Source: Lycocorax pyrrhopterus obiensis
Taxonomy: Eukaryota > Chordata > Aves > Passeriformes > Paradisaeidae
NCBI GenBank assembly: GCA_014706295.1
Contig: JACSVZ010000002.1
Span: 129,837,431-129,901,430 of the forward strand
DNA length: 64,000 bases
Direction: 5' to 3'
Both the position numbers and the translations under genes were made by a program. Shown one piece after another: positions 13,331 to 28,431 of the stretch. How positions within the stretch are numbered: position 1 is the stretch's first letter; every line of letters begins with the position of its first letter. The notes below the pieces were generated by a model, which saw nothing but the letters and a program-made list of their open reading frames with translations, was not told the DNA's origin and did no database searches.

Positions 13331-16300
13331 TATTTTAATTTAAAAGAAATGCGTCTGACCTTTAAAATGAATGTTCTGTCTTTGAAACTGTATCTTCCTA
13401 TTGTGTCCTGAGCCCAGAAGGCTCCTTTCCCTCCTGTTCTGCCCCTCCTTCCACTAAAAATGCCAGTATATCAAATGTTTTGCTACCATCATAGGAATCT
13501 TTCTTCTTGTGATCCGTTCTGCTGTCCATAGAGGGGAAGCAGTGGCATGTTGAGTAGGCAGCATCTTCTATCTGCTTTGCCCAGGCTTGGGGAATGCACA
13601 AGGCATAAGGGCAGCAGGAAGCTGTGTGATGATTGTAGAGATGCAACAGTTGTGACGTAGCATGATTGAAGAAATCAGGAAGTACCACTGATTATTTCTG
13701 AACACTCTTCACTTATGGGATTAGATTAGAAACAAGAATTGATCATAAGAAACATCTCAATGAGAGACTGTCCTAAAGCAATATCCTGTGGCAATGGGAT
13801 ACAGCAGTATTGTCTCCTGTTCTACTAAGGTAGCAGGAAACAAGGATAAAATCCTCATTTGGGGTCTAACAAGAGGAAATAAGAGCAGCCTGTGTTTTAT
13901 AAGTCTCTGGGGAGCTTGTGGAAAGATTCTAGTTATGTACTTTAGTGCTGTGCATGTTGTCTTGCTGCTCTTAGAGGTATGAATTGGTGGTGTGCGGTGG
14001 GGTCTGCCCTGCACTTAGAGGCTTTCCCTCCAAGATGTCTGTAAATGTTGTTGACTGACAATTCGTTAATTTTTTCTTTGCTTCTTGTGTTCCCTTAAGG
14101 CCAACATGCCAGACTGAATTCTGCAGTGCAGGAATTGTGCTCATTTTTGGGCAAATCCTAGCTGTCAGAAAGAGAACTTAGATGTTGTTAGAAGAAATGG
14201 AGCCTATGTTTTAGGAGATTATCACGTTGTACAGTGGGTTCCTGCTATTTGCACGGCGAATAAGGAGTCAAATTTCAGGTAACTTCATAATAGTGAGAAA
14301 TCTGTAGATGTTTCTTCAGTCCCAATCTCTCTTTGGCTTTTGCCAAGCTTTTTTCCTTTTTTTGCTTTGAACTGCATGGGTTTTGGTTGTTTTGGTTTTT
14401 TTTTTCCGGTAGACGGGGCTTGATGTGACATCTGCAATCTTTGTATAATTTCATACACCTGGCATATTTGTTTTCTTACAAAGTCACTAAAATGCTGATG
14501 AGACTAACAAGAGCTTTCTCTACCTCCTCCTGGTTTTGACTCCTCCTATTCAGGAATATGTTGTAATTGTGAAGAGTTTCATCCATTGAGTGTCTAGTCA
14601 TACAAGCAGTGTCCTGTAACTTTGGTAGAGGTAGGTAAAGGGCTAGTAAAATCTTTTTTGATAGACTGTGTTATCTAGAAAGATCCTGTGAGGATTCCAG
14701 CTCTGTTGAAAGCCTGGCTTCCTCACCAATAACTTCCCAAGGCAAATCTTTATCAATGTAGTATTCCATTGGTTTTTTCCTTGTCTTCTGGACTTTCCTA
14801 ACATTACTGAGTCATACATTTTGTTGGTGGCCAGATGACCACCCATATCATGGTTAACTCTGATCTTGTTTGAGTACCATGAGCACCCACTGATTTGGTT
14901 TGGTAATATTCTGAAGTTACTAAGTGTTATTCCACCTTTGCGTTACTGGTTCATGTATATTAAGATGTTGAGTGTATAAAACTGCCAAGTTTTGGGTTTC
15001 ATGCCCTGGTCTATGAGCAGTTACAGCTGTGTTTGCTGTGGGTTGAGCACCAGGAACTTCAGTGATTTACCGTGATTTCCTGTTTCTCCCTTATCAGCTC
15101 CATCTTTCTTTGGTGCTGCCAATCTCTTCTGAGTCTGTATGAGTTGTGGTGCCTATGAAAACCCTGTTAGTAAGTTCAGAACCCTCTGACATGATTGTGA
15201 TGTCTTGACCTATCAATTTCAGGTTTGTTTTAATGCTATAGTTGGTTCTTGATTACACCAAGTGTCTCACTAGTATGTGGTGACCATAAATGTGGAGGAC
15301 TGAAGGAAAACCTGACAAGCAAAAGCAGATAAAGATTACAGAGAGGGATCTGAGTAGTACTGTGCCAGTAAATTCGTTTCGCAATTTGTTTATTTTCAGC
15401 TGCTGATAAGATCTGAGCAGTATGTGGACTGTTATTTTGTTTCTCTGTAATTCTCCATGTTTCTTCTCTAAAAGTGCAGTAACTGTGGACTTTATCTGCA
15501 GTGTTCATATCCAGAGCATATGAGCATTTGTCCCTGGAAAAGATTGAATAGTACCAGCATGTTTGTGCAGAATGCTACAGAATTGGTGTTTGGGGTGTCG
15601 TAGCCTAATATTCTCCTCTTTTCTTTAAACAACAACAACAAACCCCCACCCAAAAAAAACCCCAACAAAAACAATTTTTTTTTTAAAAGAGGGAGAGGAA
15701 AGCCTCTGTTTCTTCATGTATTCTAGGATTACTTTCAAGTTACACAGCAACTCACTTTTTAAATTTTGGTCCAGGCAATTCTGAAACAGCTTGTACAGAG
15801 GTCTACTGTAAAGATTTACCTGCCCATCCAATTTTATTATTTACGTGTCTTTTTCCATTATTTTCATGGTTTTCCAGTTTGTATTTCCCACTGAGTATTG
15901 TTTCTACTTCCTGTATTACTCACAATACTTTTTCTGAATCTATTTGGCATTATTCTTAATTTGACGATGTTACTAAAATTTATCTACATATTACAGAACC
16001 ATTTCAGCCTATATATATTGAAGTTTTATTCGGGAAACATGTTGTATCTGCTCTAAAGCACCTGAAGTATTCTTTTCAAGGTTTACTGCTGATTTCCAAA
16101 AGTGAACACAGATTTTTGCAGGGACTTTGCCTGGATTTATGTGCATGTATACAATATAAAATTTTATTTTGATGTATAGGTTTTTAGTTATGTAAAACAA
16201 ACAAGCAACCAAATATGGGTGCCAATTTTAAAATATATTTGATTGCTAGTCAACTGTTAATACCCACAATCTCTCTGGTTAATGCCCCAGGAATGCAGAG

Positions 16301-19300
16301 GATTTGGAAATGCTAGTTCTTCATTTTGTTTTGCCTTGTTTGCTAAAACATGTGATTAAATGTGTATGTTATTCCAAAATACTATGATTTCTCTTTACAA
16401 GAATGCTTGCACTGTTTTTCAGAGGGCAGGTGGCCTCTTGTTTCTGCTGTTTCTTCCACTTCCCACAGTCTTACTTGTGGCTTGTCCATATGGTAGGGTA
16501 TTTCTGTGTTATTTCATTAGGTGTTGTCTTCCCATAGGATGGCCTCACCCTGCTGTGTTATCTTTGCTATGATGTATGTCAGACATTTAAGTATGATTAG
16601 CTAGACCTATTTGTATGATGAAACCCCTTGTTTACGGCACACAAATTTTGACTTGTTTTTTTAGGAAGTCAGAGCCAATTGTTACACAGTTGTTGTTTGG
16701 AATTGTCTTCTAGATGTAGGCTGGTGTTGATGGCCAACAGTTAATAATGGGTTCTTCCCTGTAGAAGCAATGTCTTGTGCCTCAGAAGTGCAACCATTTC
16801 AATTACTTTAATCTTTTTCTCCAGATTTGTTTTCCCCTTCAAATCCAATCAGTCACCTGCGTTTCTCTTACTGTGTCCATCTTGTTGCATAAAATACTAA
16901 TGCTTTTATCTTGCCTGCAGGGTAGGGCTAAATGGTGAGAATCCTTCTCCATCTGGTTTATTAAATGAGAGGTGCCAACTCCTGTCTCCACTCTGCCAGT
17001 GATGCCAGCTTTGATTACTTGCCTGTTGTCCACTCCTTCAGGCGTCTTACACTTTCTCTCATTTTGTTTCTATATTTAGGACAGTGGTACAAACCTAAAG
17101 CTGTAACTTTGTTCTCTTCCAAATTTGCTTTTTAAATCTGACTTTTGTTCGGTGTTTATCGATTGCTTCCATTAGCTGGTTAGGTGACTACGGTCTGTGA
17201 CTTCTGCTAAACTGTTTCACCTTACCTTTATTTCTTGGTCACTATCCACAGTACTTCTGCCTTGGCTGTCTAATGTGAATACTGCAAATACCCTGTGAAA
17301 CAGAGAGGGGTTGTCTTTTATATGCTTCTGCTCATTATTGTTATTATTAAGCAGGATTAAGCTTCGACTGCACTTCATGGCTTTTTAATCCATTGTGAAT
17401 GCAAAAGAACTTTTCTTCTTAGGAAGAAGAAAAGGAGCAGAAAGGTATCACATAATTTCTGACATATATCTGTTTGGATTTCTTCACATTAGTTTGCTTG
17501 TGACTGTGAAGCACACAAAAATACCTCAACAAGAAATATTGAAACTATGTACTGTTTAGCTCTGAAAAATCTAGATTGACTCTAGACATTTGTGCACCAA
17601 AGAACAAAGGATACTTTTATCGGATGAGGGAGAATAATCATGTGAATCAACAAAACTCAGGGGTTCTGAAGTTCCATTCATCACTCTGCCTTGTGCCCCT
17701 GTGGGATCTTCAGCAGTTCACAGTATTATCTCTCTTTCCCTGTTCATAGGAAGTATTAGTATTTTTTGAAAGTTTATTTAGGATAACATTTGTACATTGT
17801 TTACTGTAAAGAAGACAACATTAAAAGACAGCTCTTCTAAACTGTGTTTATATAGTCAATAGTAGATTCTGCAACAATTTGTGTGTGCCAAAACCAAGTA
17901 ATGGTTGTATTACCATGTAGCAGTGGGTGACTACTGCTGATAAATAATCCATTATATAACCATGGGGTTTTCTCAGGTTTTTTAGTTTGATTGTTGAATT
18001 CTGCTAGATTGAGATTCAGATCTGTGGGAAGGCTCTGGCACGAGGTGAATGACAGAAAATACAGTTCGTTATGTAGGAATATCGTCTTTTCAAATGTAAA
18101 TGCTTAAAAATAATTTGTTGACTGTAACGCAAAGGATTTGAGTTCAATTCAGTAATAACTTACCATGAGAGAGTTGAACAACACTGACAAGAGCACAAAG
18201 GAGCTGGAATTTCAAAAAAATAAAAAGCTTTTTCTTAGTAATGATTTTATATCATCAAGAACAACATGAACTTTAGAAATCAGGTTCTGGAATTCAGATG
18301 TGATTTTGCCAAAAATCTGAAGTTTGGAAAGAGGGAATTGACAGGAGAGATGTAAGGAGGTTTTAGGTATTCTTCTGTAATCTGTGTATTGCTTGTACCT
18401 CTTCCAGAAGTAGTTTGTGATCCTTCTTTGAGGAGAGTTTGTGTCTCCCTCTGAGTATCTCTATCTGCAGCCTCTTTAGAAGGAAAGAACAATTTTCAAG
18501 GTTCCCAGTTTGGGGCTCTGAGAAGGTTGCAGTTGCTGTTGGGAGGACATTGGAGTGCCAGAAATTATGTGAAGGGACCAGGCAACTTGAGTACATGCTC
18601 TGTATCTCCATAAAGGCTATTAGAGGGATGTACTTTTGTGCTCAAGCTCAAAGACCTTGAGAAGGGAGTCAACACTGTCCAGATGTAGCCAGAATCCTGG
18701 GCAGTCAAGTTCATCTAAGAGACCATCCAAGGCTGCAACGCCACAAAACTATGGGGATTTTCCCCCTCTTCTTTTGCATGGTTTATAATGCTGACAATCT
18801 AGGAAAACAGAAATGGTGTGCTGGAATGTCTGAGAGAATGCTAACATTTCAGTCTTGCCAGAAATGCAATGTGAATAGGCAGACCCATGAGAAAACTTTA
18901 GCAGAGCTACTTGGAATAACAAGTGCAGCTGCAACTTATATTTTTAGAAGTGTAACTGTTTTTCAGGGTCTAAAATTAGGTTCAGTCATGCAAATCTTTG
19001 CATGGTACTTCTGTGTGACAATCAGCAATGGGTTCCTTTAACCCTTCCCACATACAGTGGTCTTTTTTATTCCTTCACTATTTTGATTTTACTTAATGAG
19101 GTGGTTTAAGAGTTAGCGAAAGGATGCCAGAATCCTGGCAATTGCAATAAGATGACAAGGAACTGGAGAACACCATTGGAAAGCATTAGACTTCTAGGTG
19201 ACACTTGTCTGTGGAAGTTTCCTGAGAAACAAAAGGAGAATTCCGTTCAGTCCTCTAGGGTCTCCCACATAAGGTGTCTGAAGCTTTTAGTTTTGTTTAG

Positions 19301-22300
19301 TTTTAGTCCAAATATGTTTGTGGCAGAAATTCCCACCTCCACATGAGTTTTCAGGAGGACATTCCAAAGGTCAACAGGGAGCAGAGCTTGTGAGTTGGAC
19401 AGTCTTACTGTCAGGGTTTCATAAGGATGCTTCTAGACAGGTCTGTTTCCCCCAAATGTTTGACAAATCATGACCTTCCAAGGAGAAGTTGTTTTATCAG
19501 CATTTTTTCAGCAAAGCTGCTCAACAGTTTCATAGCTCTGGCAGCAAGAAGTGCTACCATGTGATTTGCAGTGTATGCTGGGTCACATCAGCCATCAGCT
19601 GTTTGATTGCAGGTGAACAGTTCAGTGGTCAGATCAAGGATCAAGCACTGTCCCCTTAAATAGGAGTTTTGTTAATACTGGTATTAATCAGTGTATGGGC
19701 TACATGACAAGATTCACCTGCAGGTCAGTGGAAGTTTATCTTCATGTAGATGAAATTATTAAAAGCCCACCTAGAGAGCTGGGTGTACAAAGGCTTTGAG
19801 AATTGCAGGTGATCTTTGGGTTGCACTTACAGAACAATTGCTTTAAACTATGTGATAAATAGTTATGAATTGCACACATTTGAGTTTGTTCTGTAGAATA
19901 TAGTATCTGTTTATAGCCAAGATAGATTTGAAACAAGTACAATTTCCAGTGAATAATTTAAGTAACTCCACTACGCTTATACCGAAGTGTAGTATAGAGT
20001 ATTTTAGAAGAAGAGATTTTAGCTTGACAGCTGCAAGGTAATTCAGCCTGTGTGTATTAGCTTGTAAAACACAGTTCTGCTTCTAAAAATTATATGATAC
20101 TCTTCTTTCTAAGTAGGTATAGTTTTAAAAAAAAATTTCTATTAATATTATTCATGAAGTTATATACATGGTCTCAGTGTTAACATTAATCACTCACAAT
20201 CAGGGAGATAATTTTCTTGCACAGTGTACTTTGGTGGTGGGGGAATAATAACTGCTTAGCACCTGAACATTGGGAATAAAATTCTCACTTTTCATTCTGT
20301 TACTGTCTTGCAGTGTTGCACTAAGTTATCTTCATTTTTTTTCCTGTGTTGAGCTCTAAGGCTGTGGGGTGTACCTGAGGCTGAGTGCAGGTGACTCGCT
20401 GCATGCTTCTCCTCATGAAGGCTGCCTGAATACGAGTGAGACCCTGGACACATGGGTGAGCAGGAAGTGGGGAAGCCTGTGGTCCTCTCTGGCAGTCCTT
20501 TTCTCCTGGAACTACCAGGGGTGGACTTGGAGAGCTCTGGCGAATCTCATTATGTCCCTAAACCCATGTCACCTCAACAATTCATCTGATCTGACTATGT
20601 GCCTGTATCTCTTGGTTAAGGTCCAAAATAATTTGTGTATTTTAATTTATGTGCAAACTGTAAAAGTGATGATCATTATTGTACCAGCCTCCAGCCTGCT
20701 ACCTTTTTTCCGACAACATTTTCCTGAGCAACATGGATCAACTAATGAAAATGAGAGAAAATGATATTGTTTTAGATAATCTCTCTTCCAGCACAGACTC
20801 TAATAGGCACTCTTTATTAGATATTAAAGAAACCCATAAATTGCAAAAGTGGAATTGAGAATAATCTTTTCTCTCCCGTGCAGAAGATGATGAAGGAATT
20901 GCTGTATTTCCAGGATTAAATGGGAAGAGCACAAACAGTCAAACATTAAGCAAAACAGTATGACTATATAGTGTATGTTGAAGAGCACAACAAACTTGGT
21001 ATCAAAAACAAAACAGTGAGGAAGTGTTGCATTTTGTCAGAAGTTTCTCTTTTCATTTTGGGGAAGGAAAATGACTTGAATTCTCAGGACTTAACTACTT
21101 TCTCAGAAAACCCCTACATTAATTTCCTTATGAAAACTGCACTGTACCAGGTGTTTTTCCTGCATGCTCCCGAAGAAACGTGTAGCACGGGAAGATCCCC
21201 GGAACTTATTCAATCATTCTCTCAACCATGGTTTGCACTGGAAATTTTTTATGTTTTTTTCAGCCTGACACTCTTCGTTTCCCAGACACAACTGATTGCC
21301 AGGAAATTAGCTGTTCAGAGGAAATACATACCTATGGGGACAATTTTTATTTCATCTAATGTAGATTATGAAGCTTTTGGGAGAATCTGCCACAGTCAAC
21401 AAATACAGCTGGGGAAAGAACACTCACGCTTGGCATGACACTTTGCTGGGCTGCTCAATATTTAGTTGTTCACTGGAGTTATAATACTATAATGAACTTT
21501 AAAAATACATTCTGTTCCTAAAAAGAACTTTTCTGCTTACAGTGGATTTCAGGTTCAAAAATGAAAAATTCAAGGTGTCTGTAACTTTGAACTGACAGGC
21601 AAGACTTGCCTGAATTTTGGAAATAAAAATGTACCATTTATTGGAGAACAAGTTTATCAAATAAGTGTAATACACTATTAGATAGAGTTTTCTTATCACT
21701 TAGTAATTTATATTGCATTTTACGTTGCATAAGTGTAATTGTATAATGTGTGAACTAGATAACAGGCAAATGTAATAATCAGGTAAAGTTAAAACAGTCC
21801 CTTTCAAGTGACACTACTAAAATTTCTCAGTTGAGAGGAAAAATAAGTGGTAGACCCCTCTGTATTGTTTTTACTAACATATTTTTTATTCTCTTTTTTA
21901 TTTGAATGGCAAAAGTATTGGATTGTTCAACAAAACATCAAAAAGGTGTTTAATATTATATAGTAATTAGATGTGTGGGAGTGAAAGAAGCACTTATGTA
22001 GTGAAGACGTTTCAGAGTTTCAGTTTTCTTCAGAAAATAGAGTGGCTCACCTGGACAAGTGTCTTGCAGTGGCTTTTAGCTTGATCACTACTTGAAATTG
22101 AATCCAGTCAGTCCCTTCACTTTCTTCTCATATTCAGTTAGCTTTTTAAGTCTTCTCTCCTGCTCTCCCGCCCCCTTCTGTTGAGGTTAACGGAAGTGTT
22201 TCAGTGGAAACGGTTGTACTCACAAACAGAAGAAAAGATTACTAGATTACTTCATTCCCTCTCTTCTAGTTTACTTCTGGGATTTAATTCCATGCTATCT

Positions 22301-23296
22301 GAGGTGATAGTAACTATGTTATTCTACTGTCTAGTTTTTTAATTGTAAAAACTCTCCCCTTTAATCCATCCACATAGTTGCCTTTGGTACTAAGATGTTT
22401 TGTCTCCTGCTGACTTCAGAGACATGTCCCTCTGTCACTACCATTCCTACCTTATGTTTTTTTCCTAGACTACCTTTGTATTGCTGTTGATACTCGTCTT
22501 ATTTTTTACACTTTAAAAATGTGTCTTCATGAGGCTTTGTTTGCATTGCCACAGCTTATTGGAGGGAGAAGGTATTCCTAAATGCATATGAGTTTAAGAT
22601 AGGTTCGGTTTTTATGGAGGACAGTGTCCAAAGAACATACTGTTCTGAATGGTGTGTTGTGAGGAGAAGGAAGGAAAGGAGAAAAGCACCATCCATATCC
22701 TGTGCTGTGAATTTGAGACTTTCTTTTGCCTCCTTTTAGACCTTGCTCCCCTCTATTTACCTCGGTGGTCAGCTGATTAAAAGGGAGAAGTTTTATGGTG
22801 GTAAGACCAATATCCTCTATTCCTACCCTTTTTCTTCAGCTCTCTGAGTGTTGGCTGCACGTTACCCTTTACCATGACCATCTTTTGAGAGGAGGAGGAA
22901 GCTCCCTGTAGTGCCCCATGATGTATTATATTCAGTGCCAGGGCGGACTCATGTTTCTGGTGTGTATGTATATGCCTGTGTGTGGGAGAGCTTGACCCTC
23001 TCTGCTACTCCCTGTTTGTAAGGTATCAGAGACTTGGAAGGACTGATATGGTACCCTGAGAGCTCTAATGCCTCTTCACACCCATTTGTGCTTGATGATT
23101 TTGATGTAAGAGTTAATTATAATAATGAAAAACATCATTAAATGGAGAAGGTATGAACAGCAGGTCAGTGTTCTAGACAGCTAGCTCTTACTCAGTTTGC
23201 TTTTGTATTGCTAGCCTTGTGATGCCTCTTTGTGTGATTTGCTGCTTTCCAAGTAAAAAAAATGGGGGGGGGTTGTTGTTTTGGTTTTTGATTTCT

Positions 23297-23324
23297 TGTT
23301 TGTTTGTTTGTTTGTATTTATTTA
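23297..23324. repeat. (GTTT)n followed by (ATTT)n simple repeat
   Basis: A run of GTTT units passes directly into ATTTATTTAT, preceded by a G-run and more T/G-rich sequence from about 23265. Intronic microsatellite. Confidence 0.8.
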
Positions 23325-25849
23325 TATCCTTCCTGTAGGTATAAAAGAGAACATCTGTTCTCAGTGAGGTTTTCTGAATTTTTCCTGTGTGCACATTGGT
23401 CTGTGGTGGTAGAGGGGGTCACTGAAGATACAAATAAGACTTGTGCTCAAGGCTGAGAAGCTAGTAATTCAACAAAAAAAAAATGAACAACACAGCCTAT
23501 GAAGCCAGAATCCTTGCAGCTGCTGGCAATTAGGATTGTCAGTGGTGTTCGCTCCAGGAGTACTCTCCTAATGGTGTCCTCTCCTAATGTACCTATGGCA
23601 GCGTGCAGCAGGCAGCTGCATTCTCACAAGGCAGGGATGTAAACACAGGAGGACAGAGCTTGGTGATTTGTACTGAGCAGAAGGAAGCCAAACAGGTGTA
23701 TTACTTAAATAGTTCCCCCAAGATGTCAGCTGCTGGAGAGTCATCTTCATGTCTGTAAGATCCAGCAAGTTTCTTTTTCAGTTGAAGAGCAGCTGATGCA
23801 AACTTCCACTTCCTACAGCTTCTTGGAAAGCTGTTCTACTTTCCCAGAAGTTGGATAGTCCCAGGGTAGAATTCATTGAACCTCAGTTGATCATTTTACT
23901 ATTCAGAGTTGTTTTCTGCTTCCTGTTTGGCAAACCATATCTAATCCATGCTATTTTTAAAAATTCTGTACTTCCTGGAGAATTCTCTTCGTGCTTGTGT
24001 TACTGAATATTATTATGAAATACAAATATATATGTAACTTAGAACATGTGTAATTATGGCAAGGCTATTGTGCTTGTTTGGTAAAGCCTAATTTTGTTGA
24101 GTGCCTAGCAGTTTTCTAAATGTTAATTTAAATGGAGTCCATGTAGTAACAGAATAATGCTGTCTTCTTCAAAGGGAATTTTTCTTGGTAAGGCCGGTAG
24201 CTTCTGGAGCCTTTCTTACACTCCATTACACTTGTGCTGATGCTGCATCAGTTAAAGATTGGTGCAAAGAAATCTGGAACAGACGCTGTATGGCTGGATT
24301 CCAGATATTCTGATCTTGGTAACAGACTACTATTTTATTTAATTCCATATTTTTATTGTATTTTTACTCTGCAGTTTCTTAAAATTTTCTGTGTGTATTC
24401 CTCTTTGGCTTTGAATTTGACAGTCTTGATATCTTTTCAACTTACTGTAAACCAAGAAATCAAATCTTACAAAGACAATATAAGAAGCAAACAAAGCGAG
24501 CGAATCTTGGGACAAATGATGACAGGAGCACAAAATTAGGCTGAATTTATTTCTTTTATATTTTGCCAAGTGGTTGTAAATGAGGAATAGTACTGATTTT
24601 ATTTTTATAGACCTAATTCTTCTGAGAAGATTAACAATACTTTTGACATTTTGACTAATTGCAATTACAGTTTGGCCTTTCCAGATAATGGAAGAACATA
24701 CACAGTTGGAGTGCACACAACAGCAACTTTTGTTTTGTAAGGACTTTCTGGTGCTGAGAAGAGGAGATTTACTTGCATGGAGTTCAGGCTTTGCCATGCT
24801 GCTCCTGATGCAGAGAAAGTTACAGGGGTGAGGCACTTGTGTACAGCTGCTCTACATAGCTAACTGTGAGAGCAAGATGTTTCGTTTCCCTTCTTTTCTG
24901 CTACAGTATGTTCCATCACTCCCTTTAAAGTGTAAAGCTTTGTATTTGATGAAGGGGTTTTCTGTGATATGTGGAATATACAAGTGAAAAAAACAAAAGC
25001 AAAGTATGAGGAAGATGTGAGCCTGTTACAGGTTTAAGGCTGTGATCTTGCTGTGGGTATAGCTAGTGGTTAATGTAGTCGTGGTTCTGTTCGGGAATGT
25101 ATTTTATGATTTAAGTCAATATTAACAAACTAGCTGATCTGATATGAATTTTTAGTTTACATGTGGTTCATACAGTGAATTTTGCATGGGTCCTGTAGAA
25201 AATGGGTGGTCACATATGTAATTAGAGTCTTGTAATGTGTTTGACTGAATGATCAAACTTAAGATAACACTGGCAATACTTATACAACATAGATTTTATA
25301 TTTTCCAACTCTAGATTGCTTTTTGAGGTTGATGTGAAGAATGGTGCATTGAGGGTGTGTATATACACATTATGGCTGAAATAAATCTTTCTAAGCTTTT
25401 GTATAATCAAGTTTTTGGTTGGGGTATTTTTTTCTTTTAGCCATGTTAGAGTTCTTGTAATGTCGTGGTTACTTCTCCCTTTAGGAGATTGCTATGATTT
25501 CCTAAGGCTTCTCCTTGAGATCTGTTTTCCATCAGAGCATCCAGTTTAGCTTGAAGCACTGGTTCTTACACAGTTTATTTTTCCCTGGGCATTTTAGCTT
25601 ATCTTAGAGATAAGGGTTGGAAGTGCAGGAACAAAGTAATGAAGCATGCAAGGTCAGCTACCACAGTAACAAGAGTTAGAACTAACCTTACACCAGCAGC
25701 ACATCTTTTCATCCAGATTTTTTAGTTTCTCCACATTTGATTGTTTTACTCAGAAGAGAAACTTAACTAGCTGCTTTTTGAGTTTTTTATCCTCCCTTTA
25801 CACTTTCTTGTAAGATAGAACCCACATCTGCTTCTTACTAGTCATTTGA

Positions 25850-25917
25850 CATGTACCGTTAACAGAGAAAATGTGCTCTTTTTTTTGAGCATTTTCTCTG
25901 CTGTTATTCATACCATG
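25850..25917. repeat. 68-nt imperfect inverted repeat (hairpin)
   Basis: The left arm (25850-25878) contains CATG, then TAACAGAGAAAATGTGCTC. The right arm (25887-25917) is its near reverse complement: GAGCATTTTCTC, then CTGTTA and CATG. Pairing needs a 2-nt bulge on the left, a 3-nt bulge on the right and a few mismatches in the outer part. The loop is eight T residues. The size suits a small-RNA precursor or the remnant of a palindromic transposon, but neither is shown by the sequence alone. Confidence 0.7.
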
Positions 25918-28431
25918 ACACTTCTCTTAAATACTTTCCAAGATGTGAAATCTAGGGGTTTATCAAAAGGAAGACTCAATCACTGTATTTATCTGAATTT
26001 TATCAGCTGTTGATAAGAATGTCAGGACCAAATGACGATGAGTTTGTATTAACATTAATATGCTTTCAATTAATACTTTAAATATGGATATGAGGTGATT
26101 CATTAGATCTAAAATCAAAACAGGTGCTTTTGTTAAGTAAACAAAAAATAGTGGAAGAACTACTTACCATCTCTTCTGAACACCAAACTGTGGCATTGGA
26201 CTGGGGGTATCATATATTAAATGGCCTAATTACCCTTAAAGTTTTGCAGAATTAATTTAGGCTTTGTTGGATGACAGCATTTTTCAGAGAGTGTGTGTGT
26301 TTGCAGCAGCAGGTGCTGACATCACTCCCAGGTGTTAGTGGAAATGCCAGAGGTGCACCTTGCTTGCCTGTAGGTACCAATGTTGTAAAGCTGAATGCTG
26401 ATTCAGAGTCAGGGTTGCTTTGTGATCTCTATAGCTGGTTTTATGTGATGCTTTCCTCTCTTTTCAATGTGCAAGGAATGGTAAATGCGAGAGGTTTAAT
26501 TTTTTTTTTTTAAGTAAGATCCTTCTTCTTTTGAAATAGTAGTCACAAAATCATGTTTGTTCAGACTCAATGAAAAAAATCCTCTTTGTCATCCCTCCCC
26601 ACCACCCTACCCCCCAAAAATTCTTTCTCCTGCTTATGCTGAACTACATCCTCTTTGCCCTGTTTTGAGCCAAACTCAGGAATGCTTCTCTCTATCTGTT
26701 ACATACAGAGTCTGCTAGTAATTTCTATTTTGTTTAGTTAATTCTTGCTCAGGTCTTGCCATATGGTCAGTAGCCTTTCCAGTTCTTGATCATCTCTGCA
26801 TAAAAGGCGCTTAATTTGCTTTACTTAGATTTTTTTAATGTACTCTTTGGCACTTTATTAAGCAGTTTATTATGTAGATGATATACTTCAACACATGCCA
26901 TGTTTTGCATGCATGTAAACTTTAATCAAGTGCATCCCAGGATGCTTAGTGTCTGCCACAAATGTTTTCTATGTGAGTTTGTCTTGTAGCATTAGGAATA
27001 TACAGTACTGTGATATTGCTTTGTGTCCTTGTAATGGTCATGCTTAGAGTCCATTTCCCTTTTTGTAGAAATCATTTGGACAGTCATCCCTTCCTGCCAG
27101 GTCCTGGTATCATCTGAGCTGTTGCTGGCTCTGCCTGCCTGTGCCAATATGTCTTAATGTGGGTAGTAGGGTTTACCTTTGTAATCTTGGCAAAGTAGTA
27201 GTTTGAGCATCCAAATGGCACTTTTGGGTGACTTCAAGGTTTATTTTTTGGGCTAGCTGGGTAACTTTTGTACCTGCAAGCATTCATTCGCTTGAGGTGT
27301 GTAAGCACGTGTGAATCATAGTGAGTTGTTAGAAGCCTTATCCACACTTGTGGTGGGACATCAGGATGGAGCATCTGCAAGAAAAGTAGCTGCTGCTTAA
27401 ATTGGAGAAACAAATATAATTTTTGGCGTTTCTTTTGTTGAGCATCTGAGAAATAACAAGGACATTGAAATCAGTGATAAAACTTGAATTACTGCAATTG
27501 AGCATTCACACCATGTTAATACTAAGATATAAACTTGCCAGAAGATGCAGGCGAAAGCATTCATTTAAAATGAGCAGAAACAAACAGTTTCTGCTCAGTC
27601 ACTGAATGTAGGGTTTGGGTTTTTTTAACATTAGTACATGAAGTTGTCATCTCTCTTTTTTTTCAGTCTGTTGTTTATTTTACATTGTTTGGAAAGCCTC
27701 TTGATTAACATGCTGGGTTTATCCCCAAGCACTCAAAGAAATATTAAACATATGCAGCAAGTTATCGCAGTTTAAAAGTGGGGATAAGAGGTGCCTTTTT
27801 TTTTCTGACAAAGGGAAAGAAAAAAAAGGAGAAAAGGATCTGAACTTATAAGCCTACGTGAGTTTATCCCACTTGGGGAGTATTACATGGCACAAGAGAT
27901 TCCGAATTTGAGGGCAAACATTATTTCAAAGGTGAGCTGTGGGTCACCTGACCTGCAAAGCTGATGGGAAGAGGCACCAGCCTTTGGTTGAGGTTCAGCT
28001 GTAAACAACTGGGAGCAACAATTTCCTGAACTGTTGCCGCTTAATAAACAGCTCTATCTATACTCTGAAGCAGCTCCTGTAAGACCTCTGTAACTGTTTT
28101 TTAGTATTTTCATGTCAAATAAATATTTATACATATGTGCTCTGTGGGTTATGTTATTGATTATAATATGACTTGTTATTGCTAAGAAGGATTTATTCTT
28201 CTAAACAAATAGAACTGAATAATCTCTTCCATTTTACCTAATCTATAACCTTACAAAGTAGATTTCTCCTTTCCTCTTTAATATCTCCTCCAGGAATTAA
28301 GTGAGCTTTTTTCCAGTTTAGAAGACTTAAAAATAACCCGATTTTAATTTTTGTTGTTGTTGTTTAAATGTATTTAAAAATGTGTCTGCTACTCTGAGAA
28401 GGCTCACGGGTGAAGATTTTCACACATTGTG

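Noticed and set aside
20971..21438. 155-codon plus-strand open frame
   Set aside because: No recognisable motif or splice context. At the stop-codon density of this AT-rich sequence, about one frame of this length is expected by chance in 64 kb over six frames.
24339..24836. 165-codon minus-strand open frame
   Set aside because: Low-complexity, Ser/Leu/Ile-rich translation with no family resemblance; length near the chance maximum.
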